Shown here piece by piece: positions 17,836 through 26,665 of a stretch of 64,000 nucleotides of DNA. The DNA is from Phycisphaerae bacterium (GTDB lineage: Bacteria > Planctomycetota > Phycisphaerae > Sedimentisphaerales > Anaerohalosphaeraceae). Both the position numbers and the translations under genes were made by a program. The stretch's first letter is position 1, and every line of letters starts with the position of its first letter. Under the pieces are notes generated by a model, which worked only from the letters and a program-made list of their open reading frames with translations, was not told the origin of the DNA and did no database searches. The stretch spans positions 1 to 64,000 of the forward strand of contig JACZKQ010000089.1 in assembly GCA_014859965.1 (NCBI GenBank), in the 5' to 3' direction.

Positions 17836-19302
17836 CTATAGCATCGGGTCCCATGCGGGCAGTGCAATCGGCTTCTGTTTCAGTATGTCCAGCACTTTCT
17901 TCGGCACGTACTCTTTTCTGACGATAATGTTGTATACGTGCAGATCGAACCAGTCGTCGTACATCGCCCAGTAGCCGCCCTTGCCCCGCTCGGCGCCCCA
18001 ACTGTTTTCGACCCGCCACTTCACGGCCCGGTCTCCGTCGAGGTCGACGCCCACCAGAACCATGCCGTGGTTTCTAACGCCGTGTCGATACAGTGCGCGT
18101 TCCTGCTTGCTCATTGCCATATCGATGCCGTAGACCGAGTCATAGTCGTACAACCCCGCGGCCATGATGCCCAGTTCGCTGCTCTGATCGACGCTCACGT
18201 TGCACGCGAACATCAGCGGGGTATTGTCGGTTATCGATGCGATCGCGATTGCCTTAAGCGTGTCGATATCCACATTCAGATAGGTGATGTCGCGGCCCTC
18301 CCGGATATTCCTCGACATGGCGATCGTATAACGCTTGCCATAGGGGTGCGTCGTGTCGTTGAAGATATTCACCCAATCGCCCATGTCGACGGCCGCGAAC
18401 TTCTGGAAGAACTCGCGCGGCGTCATGGACAGCTCTGCAATGTCCTGCTTGTTTTCCTTGATTTTCTTATCTTTGCTCTTATCGTCATCTTCAGCGTCGT
18501 CAGACTTCTCATCCTCCTTCTTGCCGCTGCCCGGCTCATATCTCCACACAAACTCGCTGGGGGGCTCGCCCAGGTTCATCGCCAGAACGCGATAGACATC
18601 AGCGAGCATTTTTGTCTTTTCCTGCCGCATCTGCCGCAGACTGGCCCCTTCGGCGTTCATCTTTCGCAGTTTAACGGCATTGGCCCGGAGCAACTGCTCC
18701 AGAATCCCGTTCATCGAACGCGTCGCTTCGGAGCTGTTCGTTTCCGGATACACCTCTTTCGGAACGAGTCCGTACTTGTTCACCAGGTCCACCACGTTCT
18801 CCCAGTAGCCGCCGTCATCGCAGGGTGACTTGAGGGCGATCACCAGCTCGCGATCCATCAGGTCGCGGTCGCGAAAGGTGATCATGCGTTCAAGGAACGT
18901 GTTGGACTTCTCGAACTTATCCCAGAATGTCAGATATATCTGCGAGAACTCGAGGTTTTTCAGGCCCTCCCTGCTGCGTACGCGATGCCGGATTGTGTTG
19001 AGCCCCGCAAAAAGCCAGCACCTGCCGGACGACTTCTGGTTGGTTACGCCTTTGACATCGATCTTATTGGTATAAAGATCGTTGTGGGCCCGCAAGATAT
19101 CCCGGTTCAGCGCAACCTTCGTCACGTCTGTGCTGGTGATGGCGTTATACATCGCCCGCGTATGCGCATCCATCTGGAAGGACGACTGAATGCTTTCGAT
19201 CATTTCGCTGCTCAGTGCGCCCGGGTCGGCATAGACGCCGGCGACACACGACACCACAACGCACACAACCGCCCATTTTACCCTTTTCTTTGCACTTCTC
19301 AT
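17836..19302 (-). CDS. Exported aminopeptidase C/bleomycin hydrolase-like cysteine peptidase (C1B)
   Basis: The 488-residue protein carries a cleavable signal peptide (basic RSAKKRVKW, then about 15 hydrophobic residues ending near GVYADP). The catalytic cysteine is in SSGRCWLFAGLN, the histidine in GVRNHGMVLVG and the asparagine in WRVENSWGAE, all characteristic of the PepC/bleomycin hydrolase family. A highly charged Lys/Asp/Glu insert of about 40 residues lies near the middle. Family members are usually cytoplasmic hexamers, so export is unusual. It sits between gatA and gatB with short gaps. Start is ATG 19302, with AAGGG upstream. Confidence 0.87.
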   Translation of the reverse strand: MRSAKKRVKWAVVCVVVSCVAGVYADPGALSSEMIESIQSSFQMDAHTRAMYNAITSTDVTKVALNRDILRAHNDLYTNKIDVKGVTNQKSSGRCWLFAGLNTIRHRVRSREGLKNLEFSQIYLTFWDKFEKSNTFLERMITFRDRDLMDRELVIALKSPCDDGGYWENVVDLVNKYGLVPKEVYPETNSSEATRSMNGILEQLLRANAVKLRKMNAEGASLRQMRQEKTKMLADVYRVLAMNLGEPPSEFVWRYEPGSGKKEDEKSDDAEDDDKSKDKKIKENKQDIAELSMTPREFFQKFAAVDMGDWVNIFNDTTHPYGKRYTIAMSRNIREGRDITYLNVDIDTLKAIAIASITDNTPLMFACNVSVDQSSELGIMAAGLYDYDSVYGIDMAMSKQERALYRHGVRNHGMVLVGVDLDGDRAVKWRVENSWGAERGKGGYWAMYDDWFDLHVYNIIVRKEYVPKKVLDILKQKPIALPAWDPML

Positions 19303-19314
19303 CACATCACCCTT

Positions 19315-20781
19315 TCAAGCTTCTGGTTTACGCTTGTGCCATTCGGTGTGCTTTTCGAACATCCGGCCGATCCGCAACAGCTTTTCTTCGGTGAATGCGG
19401 GCGTCATGATCTGCAGACCGATGGGCAGGCCCCGGGTGTCGAAACCGCAGGGAATGCTGATGCCCGGCACGCCGGAGAGGTTGGCGGCGATCGTGTATAT
19501 GTCGGCCATGTACATCTGTAGCGGGTCGGCCGTCTTTTCGCCTATCTTAAATGCCGTCGTCGGCGAGACCGGCATCACGATGCAGTCAGCCTTCTCGAAC
19601 GCGCTCATGAAGTCGCCGCGAATGAGATTCCTTACTTTGAGCGCCCGCAGGTAATAGGCATCGTAGTAGCCGCTGGACAGGGCGAACGTGCCTAACATGA
19701 TCCGCCGCTTGACTTCGTCTCCGAAGCCTTCAGCCCTGGATTTGGAGTACACTTCCACCAGATCGCAGGCTTCGGCGGAGCGATGGCCGTAATGGACGCC
19801 GTCGTAGCGGGCCAGATTGCTCGATGCCTCGGCGGTAGCGATCACGTAGTACACGGCAACAGCGTACTGGAAGTTCGGCATGCTCACTTCTATCAGTTCA
19901 ACCCCCTGCCGGCGGTATACCTCCAGTGCTTCGTCAATGGCGTTTCGCGTGTCGATGTCGGCGGCCGCGTTGAATTCCGGCACGATCGCAATCCTCAGGC
20001 CGGCCGGCGGCTCGTCGAGCCGTGCCAGATAATCACAGACCGGGGCAGTGCGCTCGTCGACCGAGGTACTGTCGCGCGGGTCGTGGCCGGCAATGACGCC
20101 GAGCATCAGCGCCGCGTCGGCGACATCGACGGTTAACGGCCCGATCTGGTCCAGACTGGAGCCGTATGCGACCAGGCCGTATCGCGACACCCTGCCGTAG
20201 GTGGGCTTGAGGCCGACGACACCGCAGAATGCGGCCGGCTGGCGAATCGAGCCGCCCGTGTCCGAACCCAGCGCTGCATAACAAAGCCGCGCCGCCGTCG
20301 CCGCCGCCGATCCGCCGCTGCTGCCGCCGGGCACACGGGCCGCATCCCACGGATTGACCGTCTGCTTGAGGCCCGAGTTTTCGGTACTGGAGCCCATCGC
20401 GAACTCGTCCATGTTGGTCTTGCCGACGATGACGGCATCGGCCGCTTTCAAGCGTTCGACAACATGGGCGTCGTATGGTGAATGGAAGTTGGCCAGTATC
20501 TTCGACGCGCACGTCGTCGCGCCGACTTGCGTACACATGTTGTCTTTAATCGCTACGGGCACACCGGCAAGCAGGCCGACCGCACCGCCGCGGGCGACCT
20601 TGCGGTCCACCTCTTCCGCCGCGGCGAGGGCTTCATTTTTGAACAGGCTCAGGTACGCCCCTACCACCGGCTCGACGCGGTCGATCCGCGCGAAAAGCGA
20701 CTGCACCACGTCGACGCTCTTGAGCCGACCCGCCGCAATTTCGTCACGCAACTGTCTGGCGGTGAATTCGTCCATTGTCAT
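19315..20781 (-). CDS. gatA: Aspartyl/glutamyl-tRNA(Asn/Gln) amidotransferase subunit A
   Basis: GatA is the glutaminase/amidase subunit. The 488-residue protein has the amidase Ser-cisSer-Lys site: Lys in VPVAIKDNMCT, cis-Ser in GSDTGGSIRQPA and the nucleophile in GGSSGGSAAA. Start ATG 20781 overlaps the stop of the preceding esterase gene as ATGA; the longer frame would begin inside that gene. It is separated from gatC by the lipoprotein esterase and from gatB by the peptidase. Confidence 0.97.
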   Translation of the reverse strand: MTMDEFTARQLRDEIAAGRLKSVDVVQSLFARIDRVEPVVGAYLSLFKNEALAAAEEVDRKVARGGAVGLLAGVPVAIKDNMCTQVGATTCASKILANFHSPYDAHVVERLKAADAVIVGKTNMDEFAMGSSTENSGLKQTVNPWDAARVPGGSSGGSAAATAARLCYAALGSDTGGSIRQPAAFCGVVGLKPTYGRVSRYGLVAYGSSLDQIGPLTVDVADAALMLGVIAGHDPRDSTSVDERTAPVCDYLARLDEPPAGLRIAIVPEFNAAADIDTRNAIDEALEVYRRQGVELIEVSMPNFQYAVAVYYVIATAEASSNLARYDGVHYGHRSAEACDLVEVYSKSRAEGFGDEVKRRIMLGTFALSSGYYDAYYLRALKVRNLIRGDFMSAFEKADCIVMPVSPTTAFKIGEKTADPLQMYMADIYTIAANLSGVPGISIPCGFDTRGLPIGLQIMTPAFTEEKLLRIGRMFEKHTEWHKRKPEA

Positions 20782-21548
20782 CGGGACCCTGCGGGAACCC
20801 CCTGCTTGCGGGTATGCTTGAGGAACCACTCGTACAGTTCAGGATTGTTGTATGTCGCCGTCCACGAATCGTGGGCTGCCTCGGGATAGACCGTCAGTTG
20901 GGCGTCGCCGCCGGCCCGCTTAACCCCCTGAACCATGACCTCGCTGCGATCCAGCGGCACGACATTGTCTTTGGCCCCGTGGAACGCCCAGACGGGCACA
21001 TTCCTGAGCATAGGTGCAAAGAGCGGCTCTCCGCCGCCGCAGATCGGGGCAATCGCGGCAAAACGCTGCGGATGATCGCACGCCAGCGACCAGGTGCCGT
21101 ATCCGCCCATGCTCAGGCCGGTGAGGTAAATGCGGCTGGTGTCCACGTTGTATCGTTTGACGATGTCGTCCAGCATGCTGATCAGCACCTCGCCCTGTTT
21201 GGGCCACCAGCTGTCTCTCGGGCATTGCGGCGATACGATAATAAAGGGAAGGTCCTTGTCCTTGACGATCTTCGGCGGACCGTGAAGCTCGACCTGTCTG
21301 AGATTGTCGCCGCGCTCGCCGGCGCCGTGCAGGAAGAGGATCAAAGGCCACTTCTTGTCCGCCGTCCCATACTCTTTCGGCAGGTACAGCAGGTACTTCA
21401 ATCCCAGTGTCCTGGTGACTGTCTTTTCAAACGCCTGATCGTGCTGTCCCGGCGGCAACGGCTTGTTCACTTTCGTATCCTCCTCACCAAGGCATCCGGT
21501 CGATAGCGACGTGACCATCACAAAAACAATAAAATGCAAGGCTTTCAT
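20778..21548 (-). CDS. Lipoprotein alpha/beta hydrolase (esterase/peptidase-like)
   Basis: The 256-residue protein begins with a lipoprotein signal ending in LSTGC. Its hydrolase domain has the nucleophile Ser in GLSMGGYGTW, Asp in GAKDNVVP, His in PEAAHDSW, and the oxyanion segment LFLHGAGERG. This resembles the dienelactone hydrolase/feruloyl esterase-like group annotated as predicted peptidases (COG4099). It would act in the periplasm or at the outer membrane on an ester substrate I cannot name. Start ATG 21548 has AGAGGA at 7 bases; the upstream extension of the frame overlaps gatC and is spurious. It is coupled to gatA by an ATGA overlap. Confidence 0.85.
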   Translation of the reverse strand: MKALHFIVFVMVTSLSTGCLGEEDTKVNKPLPPGQHDQAFEKTVTRTLGLKYLLYLPKEYGTADKKWPLILFLHGAGERGDNLRQVELHGPPKIVKDKDLPFIIVSPQCPRDSWWPKQGEVLISMLDDIVKRYNVDTSRIYLTGLSMGGYGTWSLACDHPQRFAAIAPICGGGEPLFAPMLRNVPVWAFHGAKDNVVPLDRSEVMVQGVKRAGGDAQLTVYPEAAHDSWTATYNNPELYEWFLKHTRKQGVPAGSR

Positions 21549-21591
21549 GTTGTGATCCTCTCTTATAAAGTCCCCTGAACAGCTCATCCGC

Positions 21592-21900
21592 TCAGGCCCC
21601 CGAGCCGTCATCCAAAATTTTGGGCACCTTGAAGTACTCGTCATGCCGCTGGGGTGCGTTGGCGAGGGCGGCCTCGGTATCCAGCGACGGCTTGATCTCG
21701 TCGGGCCGAAATACGTTGTGGATCGGCAGGCAATGGGCCAGCGGCTCAACGCCCGTCGTGTCCAGCTCATTGAGTTTTTCGATATACTCAACAATCGCAC
21801 TCAGGTCGGTGCTGAACATGGCGACCTCCTGATCTGTCAATTCCAGTCGCGACAGTTTGGCCACATGCCGCACCTGCGCCTCGTCGATCCGCCCGGCCAT
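21592..21900 (-). CDS. gatC: Aspartyl/glutamyl-tRNA(Asn/Gln) amidotransferase subunit C
   Basis: The 102-residue protein matches GatC: AQVRHVAKLSRLEL near the start and the conserved TTGVEPLAHCLP belt and NVFRPDE stretches that wrap around GatA-GatB. It stabilises the complex that converts Glu-tRNA(Gln) or Asp-tRNA(Asn) to the amidated form. ATG 21900 with GGAG at 6 bases is preferred over a GTG four codons earlier. It follows rpmB on the same strand by 75 bases. Confidence 0.95.
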   Translation of the reverse strand: MAGRIDEAQVRHVAKLSRLELTDQEVAMFSTDLSAIVEYIEKLNELDTTGVEPLAHCLPIHNVFRPDEIKPSLDTEAALANAPQRHDEYFKVPKILDDGSGA

Positions 21901-21975
21901 CAATGACTCCACAAAAAAAAAAGCGAGACCGTAACAGCCTCGCTAAAAACGCAATTTACAACCGCTCCCTGCGAA

Positions 21976-22242
21976 TCAGTCGGCTGCTTTCTCCACTGCC
22001 TTATAGTTGCGCTTGAGCGGTTTTTCAACGAGACCCATCCGAATGGCCTTGGCGGACACATTGATGCGGCAGATTTTGCCGTCCACAACCGCGCGGACCT
22101 TCTGGATATTGGGTTTGAATTTCCGCTTGGTCACGCCGGTGGTCTTCTTGCCGACGCCGCCCAGATACTTGGCCTTACCGCGTCTGGCGATGCTCCGCCC
22201 GCTTCGGGTCTTTCTTCCGGTAAAAATACATTCTCTGCCCAT
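21976..22242 (-). CDS. rpmB: 50S ribosomal protein L28
   Basis: The 88-residue basic protein begins MGRECIFTGRKTRSGRSIA and contains KRKFKPNIQKVR and CRINVSAKAIR, all typical of L28. The usual initial Cys-X2-Cys zinc pair is only partly present (one Cys near residue 5), as in zinc-independent forms. The start ATG 22242 is preceded by GGGAG at 7 bases; a longer frame exists but is not conserved. It leads the gat operon on the minus strand. L33, its common neighbour elsewhere, is not here. Confidence 0.96.
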   Translation of the reverse strand: MGRECIFTGRKTRSGRSIARRGKAKYLGGVGKKTTGVTKRKFKPNIQKVRAVVDGKICRINVSAKAIRMGLVEKPLKRNYKAVEKAAD

Positions 22243-22323
22243 GTTAAACTCCCGTTCTGTAAACTCTACAGGCCGCTTGCGGGCCTCAGTATCCACTGTT
22301 TTAATCACTCCAAGAGCCTTATA

Positions 22324-22351
22324 ACTATAAGCCTCGACGCCGATAATGCAA
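22324..22351 (-). promoter_or_regulatory. Promoter of the rpmB-gat transcript
   Basis: On the minus strand TTGCAT (22351-22346) and TATAGT (22329-22324) are 16 bases apart, about 80 bases before the rpmB start. The -10 is strong and the -35 weak. The other half of this 215-base divergent gap would hold the promoter of the SDR gene, whose ribosome site AAGGAGG is excellent. Confidence 0.45.
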
Positions 22352-22457
22352 GAGCTAAGCGAAAATTTGCAAAAAAAACTGGGAATTCGTCAGAAAACGT
22401 GTTTTCTCTTGCGTTTGGGCGGTTTTCTGAGCAGAATACGGCTCTTAAGGAGGTCTC

Positions 22458-23369
22458 ATGAGCACAAATACGCCGCGAAAACGGGTTTTGATCACCGGCT
22501 GTTCCAGCGGATTCGGCCTTCTGACGGCTGTAGAGGCGGCCAAGGCCGGCTACGACGTCATTGCGACCATGCGGAACATGAAAAAGGCCGATTACCTCGA
22601 AAAGGCACTGAATCAGGCCGGCGTCACGGCCGTTATTGAACATCTGGACGTGACCGACAAGGCCCAAATAGCCCAGATAGCCAAAAAACACAGTCCCGTC
22701 GATGTTTTGGTTAACAACGCGGGCATGTCGATTCTGGGCTCTTTCCTGGACATCACAGACGAGGAAATGAGTCGTGTTTTCGAGACCAACTACTTTGGTG
22801 TCGTCGCCATGACGCGGGCGATGGTACCGGGTATGATCAAGGCAGGCTCGGGGCTCGTCATCAATGTGACCTCGCTGGCGGGCCGTATCGGGCACCCCTT
22901 TAACGCCACTTATTCGGCAACCAAGCACGCACTGGTCGGCTTTTGCAGGTCCATCCGCGTGGAGTTGGAACCCTTCAACGTCCACGTCGTCTCCGTCGAA
23001 CCGGGCTATCACAAAACCGAGATACTCCGCGCAAACGTTAATATCACGGAGAATTTCTACAATCCGGACTCGCCGATGCTGCAATACAATCGGGGGTTTC
23101 TGCGGCTGATGCGCGATGTGATTATCCCGCACGCCGGCGAAGCGCAGCACGTGGTTCGGACGATCCTGCGCGTGATGCAGAAAAGTCACCCGCGGCCGCA
23201 TTATCTTGTCGGCCGGGATGCCCATTTCGCGATTGCCGCCCGATGGCTGGGCCTGATAGGGTTGGCGGAAAAGGAGGTTCGCCACAAATTGGAGGTGGCG
23301 GCCCGTCGAGAAACCCGCCGCGCCGAGGGCAAGCGAAAAAGGAGGCGCGGCGCCGACAAGGAATCCTGA
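22458..23369 (+). CDS. Short-chain dehydrogenase/reductase
   Basis: The 303-residue protein is a classical SDR. TGCSSGFG is the NAD(P)-binding glycine motif, VDVLVNNAGM the NNAG motif, the catalytic Ser is in VTSLAG, and YSATK holds the catalytic Tyr and Lys. A C-terminal extension of about 50 residues ends in a strongly basic Arg/Lys-rich tail. The substrate cannot be told; retinol/17-beta-type SDRs share this pattern. The start has an AAGGAGG ribosome site. It faces rpmB divergently and converges with the asparagine synthetase. Confidence 0.88.
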   Translation: MSTNTPRKRVLITGCSSGFGLLTAVEAAKAGYDVIATMRNMKKADYLEKALNQAGVTAVIEHLDVTDKAQIAQIAKKHSPVDVLVNNAGMSILGSFLDITDEEMSRVFETNYFGVVAMTRAMVPGMIKAGSGLVINVTSLAGRIGHPFNATYSATKHALVGFCRSIRVELEPFNVHVVSVEPGYHKTEILRANVNITENFYNPDSPMLQYNRGFLRLMRDVIIPHAGEAQHVVRTILRVMQKSHPRPHYLVGRDAHFAIAARWLGLIGLAEKEVRHKLEVAARRETRRAEGKRKRRRGADKES

Positions 23370-23451
23370 TGTGCTGTGCAGAACGGACGGCTGTAATATC
23401 AAGCCGGCGCCGTTTTATTCCAATTGCAGGTGTATGACTAATCCACAAAGA

Positions 23452-25326
23452 TCAGAGGGGCCGAATGGCGATCTGGTCGCGCAGCCTGGAAAGCATCTTC
23501 TCCTTGCTGCGTCCGTACAGGCAGACGTCCGCCCAGACCTCCAGTTGCAGCAGTTTTGTGCGCATAAACGGTTTTGAATGATCGAACAAGTATGCCATTT
23601 GCCTTTCGGACAGTTCCAGCAGGTCACAGACATGTGATTTCTGGAAAAAGGTCAGCGGGATCTCCATGCGTTGCCATATATCCACGGCGAAACCCTTTTT
23701 GGGTCGGTATGCCAGGCTGGGGGGAATATAGCGTCTCGCCACTTGCCGCAGCACCCATTTGTCGCAGATAAGATAATGGCTGCTGTTGCCGCGGGCCCGC
23801 AGCGAAAATCGCACCTTGTTGGAATACGGCATATTGACGGCGTCTCGAACGACGGCGGTATGGAGGAAGGGGAAACGGGCCTCAATACTCGCCGCCATTC
23901 CCAAACAATCGTTTCGATGCAAGAGCGACCTGAGATGGTATCCCAGCCAATTCGGTGACAGGAGATCCGGAGGCCGTGCAGTACCGCCTTGCCGACAAAG
24001 GACCCTGTATGTATCCTCGCTTTCGAGATTTCGTTCGTAATGGTTGGCGAGGTCCTTGCGCGGGTCCCCTGTGTAGGCCGCGACCCGCTTGCCCAGCAGC
24101 CATTGCAGGGTGGTCATATACTTGTGGAGCCGCCGCGGCACATACCATTGGGGCTCGCCTGGATTGGCGATCATTTCAGAATACCCGTGGTAACACTCGT
24201 CCGCCCCTTCCCCGGAAAGCACGGCCTTTACGCCGCTGGATCGCACCAGCCGCGAGACGGCAAGGAACGGTGTCGAATTCAGATGCTGGGCGAACGGATG
24301 GCCGTAATGCTCCATGACATCGCACATGGCGTCAATGTAATCGCTGTCGTTGACGTCGACCGACCGGAAATCCAGTTTCAGTCCGTCGGCCAGCGTCCGC
24401 GCCGCCTCGTATTCGCTAAGGGGACCCGCGACATTGGCATGAAAAACCGTCATGTTGCCGTTTATTCGTGCGGCCATGGCCATGATCGTGGATGAATCGA
24501 CGCCGCCGCTGCAGAAGACCCCGACAGGTGCATCAGCCACGAGTTGTGTGGACACACTTTCCACAAGCCTCTGTTCGGTGCGGTCTACGACCTGACGGGG
24601 CGAGAGGCGGCTCAGTTCCTCGACCTGCGCCGCATCCCACATGTCGCCGATCTGCAAATGACGATGAGATGAAACCGTGCCATCCGCGGCGACTTTGATC
24701 ACCGAGCCGGGCTCGACGATGCGAATGCTTTTGTAAAATGTATGCCCCATATAAGGCCCGGGAAAGCTCTGCACATACGCCATGATAGACAACAGGTCGG
24801 GCTCAAAGTTGACCCATGGCCGCATCGCGGGGATGGCGGAGCTGAATAAACAAGTTCCGTTCCCCGGATGGCAGATATACAGGGGTTTTATACCAAAACG
24901 GTCGCGGGCCAGGGTCAGGGTATGTGCATGGCGATCATAAAAGGCAAAGGCATACATGCCCTCGATCCGCGCAAGCGTCCGCTCGACGCCGCAGTGGATC
25001 AGCAGTTCGAGAAGCACTTCGGTGTCGCTGGTCGTTCGGAATACGATCCCCTCGCGCTCCAACTCGGCTCTGAGCTGCTTGAAATTATATATTTCGCCGT
25101 TGTAGACGAGGGCATATCGCCGGCCGGGGTCCCAGAACGGCTGCCTGCTTCGTTCCGACAGATCCAGCAGCGACAAGCGGGTATGGACGAGCCCGATGCC
25201 TTTTTCACAGAAGACATCCTGCTGGTCAGGGCCACGGTGAAAGAGCAGATCCTTGGACCGATGCAGGTCCTGCACAGAAATGTCGACACTACGATCGGGG
25301 TAAAATATGCCAAGAAATCCGCACAT
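23452..25326 (-). CDS. asnB: Asparagine synthetase (glutamine-hydrolysing)
   Basis: This full-length class II enzyme has 624 residues. The glutaminase domain starts MCGFLGIFYPDRS, with Cys2 as nucleophile; RLSLLDLSERSRQP and ALVYNGEIYN build the glutamine pocket. The synthetase domain has the ATP-pyrophosphatase loop FCSGGVDSSTIMA and SGEGADECYHGY. It makes asparagine from aspartate, or amidates a carboxylate in polysaccharide synthesis. Paralogues are present at 42.2 kb (no Cys2) and as a wreck at 46.7-47.0 kb; the remnant aligns well with this protein's last 100 residues. An extended -10 promoter precedes it. Confidence 0.93.
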   Translation of the reverse strand: MCGFLGIFYPDRSVDISVQDLHRSKDLLFHRGPDQQDVFCEKGIGLVHTRLSLLDLSERSRQPFWDPGRRYALVYNGEIYNFKQLRAELEREGIVFRTTSDTEVLLELLIHCGVERTLARIEGMYAFAFYDRHAHTLTLARDRFGIKPLYICHPGNGTCLFSSAIPAMRPWVNFEPDLLSIMAYVQSFPGPYMGHTFYKSIRIVEPGSVIKVAADGTVSSHRHLQIGDMWDAAQVEELSRLSPRQVVDRTEQRLVESVSTQLVADAPVGVFCSGGVDSSTIMAMAARINGNMTVFHANVAGPLSEYEAARTLADGLKLDFRSVDVNDSDYIDAMCDVMEHYGHPFAQHLNSTPFLAVSRLVRSSGVKAVLSGEGADECYHGYSEMIANPGEPQWYVPRRLHKYMTTLQWLLGKRVAAYTGDPRKDLANHYERNLESEDTYRVLCRQGGTARPPDLLSPNWLGYHLRSLLHRNDCLGMAASIEARFPFLHTAVVRDAVNMPYSNKVRFSLRARGNSSHYLICDKWVLRQVARRYIPPSLAYRPKKGFAVDIWQRMEIPLTFFQKSHVCDLLELSERQMAYLFDHSKPFMRTKLLQLEVWADVCLYGRSKEKMLSRLRDQIAIRPL

Positions 25327-25397
25327 ACTTCGCCATAAACAAAGCCTGAGGCCGTTTGCGGCGTTTAGCCGCCTGTTTGCGTTCCAACTTGCATGTA

Positions 25398-25427
25398 AGT
25401 ATAGCAGATTCCGGGTCTTTCAAGCAA
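25398..25427 (-). promoter_or_regulatory. Extended -10 promoter of asnB
   Basis: On the minus strand TTGCTT (25427-25422) and TATACT (25403-25398) are 18 bases apart, and TGC immediately before the hexamer makes an extended -10. The leader to the asnB ATG at 25326 would be about 65 bases. Confidence 0.5.
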
Positions 25428-25455
25428 GCGGATTCGCTATACCCGTGTTCGTGTT

Positions 25456-26256
25456 TTAAACAGACAGACCGGTCGCCTTTCTGAGGTACTTTACCTGACT
25501 TGTGGTGAGTCGTCTGCAACCGCCGACACTGAGGCCTTTGATTGTTATGCCTCCAATTGCGGTCCTCTTCAATGCCTTTACTTTAAAGCCGACATTGGCC
25601 ATCATGCGGCGAACCTGTCGATTCAGGCCCTGACGGATGGTCACCTCGACAACGGATTCATCTCGCCCGCGATGCAGCACACGCACCGCTGATCGGCCCG
25701 TCTTGCCTTCAGCGAGCCAGGTGCCCTTCTTGAGCGATTCGATGGCGTCGCCTTCAATGCGGCCCTTGAGTGTTACTTCGTATGTTTTGGGGAGTTCGTA
25801 CCTCGGATGGGCAAGACGATTGGCCAATTCAGAGTCATTGGTCAGAATTATGCCGCCGGTCGTATCGGCGTCGAGTCTTCCCACACAGAACACACGTTCC
25901 CTGCAGTCGACGAGGTCGACGGCTTTTTTTCGGCCATAGGGATCTGAACTGGTGCAGATCACGTTTTTTGGCTTATTGAGAAGGAAATAGACCTTTGGCT
26001 GGGCATGAATGCGTTTGCCTTCGACGGTGATCACGTCCGTCTGGGGATCGACGAATGCCGGCAGCGTATCGACCACTTTGCGATTTACCCGAACCAGGCC
26101 CGCACGGATGAGGTCCTCGCATGCCCTTCGCGATGCGATGCCGGCGGCGGCGAGGACTTTTTGGAGGCGCTGCTTGCCCGCAGGCTCCGCTTCGGGGGAG
26201 CGTTTGCCCGGGCGGCTGCGGTTCGTACGTGCCGAATTGTCTTTGCGTTGCACCAT
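25456..26256 (-). CDS. rluB: 23S rRNA pseudouridine synthase, RsuA/RluB family
   Basis: The 266-residue protein has a basic N-terminus, an S4 RNA-binding domain (about 28-75: RLQKVLAAAGIASRRACEDL) and a pseudouridine synthase domain with catalytic Asp in GRLDADTTG, plus YFLLNKPKNV and the GLNRQVRRM motif of this family. It modifies rRNA; the target (23S U2605 for RluB) is inferred from family resemblance. It lies upstream of asnB and downstream of the DUF2905 gene, all on the minus strand. Confidence 0.92.
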   Translation of the reverse strand: MVQRKDNSARTNRSRPGKRSPEAEPAGKQRLQKVLAAAGIASRRACEDLIRAGLVRVNRKVVDTLPAFVDPQTDVITVEGKRIHAQPKVYFLLNKPKNVICTSSDPYGRKKAVDLVDCRERVFCVGRLDADTTGGIILTNDSELANRLAHPRYELPKTYEVTLKGRIEGDAIESLKKGTWLAEGKTGRSAVRVLHRGRDESVVEVTIRQGLNRQVRRMMANVGFKVKALKRTAIGGITIKGLSVGGCRRLTTSQVKYLRKATGLSV

Positions 26257-26299
26257 AATTATTAACGGCCCTACATCTTATTACATTTTCGAGACGGCT

Positions 26300-26524
26300 C
26301 TACCGCCGAAAGTACGTCACCAGCCACACGATCAAGGTCAGGATCAGGGACAAAACAATACTGGTCGTGACGGGAATAAACACACGCCAGTTTCTGCCGC
26401 CGAATTCGACATCTCCGGGAAGTTTGAACAGCCCGACACGGGCCAATAAAAGGATTGCCGCCCCCACAACCGCAATGGTCAGTCCCGTAATAACGAGCCA
26501 CTTGCCTAATCCGCCGGGCCCCAT
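26300..26524 (-). CDS. DUF2905 family small membrane protein
   Basis: The 74-residue protein has two hydrophobic helices (about 8-28 and 48-72) separated by LFKLPGDVEFGGRNWRVFIPV, the conserved core of DUF2905 in which a LPGDI-like turn and Phe-Pro are invariant. The function of the family is unknown. Its 44-base spacing to the pseudouridine synthase suggests one transcript. Confidence 0.85.
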   Translation of the reverse strand: MGPGGLGKWLVITGLTIAVVGAAILLLARVGLFKLPGDVEFGGRNWRVFIPVTTSIVLSLILTLIVWLVTYFRR

Positions 26525-26590
26525 ATTGATCCCTTGAAACCTGATGCAAAACGAACACGAGGCTTATGCCGCTTTGCCTGGAATATCGCT

Positions 26591-26618
26591 TTGCAAAAAT
26601 TCAGCATGAGTTTACAAT
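26591..26618 (+). promoter_or_regulatory. Promoter of the HAD phosphatase gene
   Basis: TTGCAA (26591-26596) and TACAAT (26613-26618) are 16 bases apart, giving a leader of about 40 bases to the ATG at 26666. No strong ribosome site is visible before that ATG. Confidence 0.45.
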
Positions 26619-26665
26619 GATGCATCGGCAAACGCAACAGATATTATTACGCGGCAACAGTTTAA

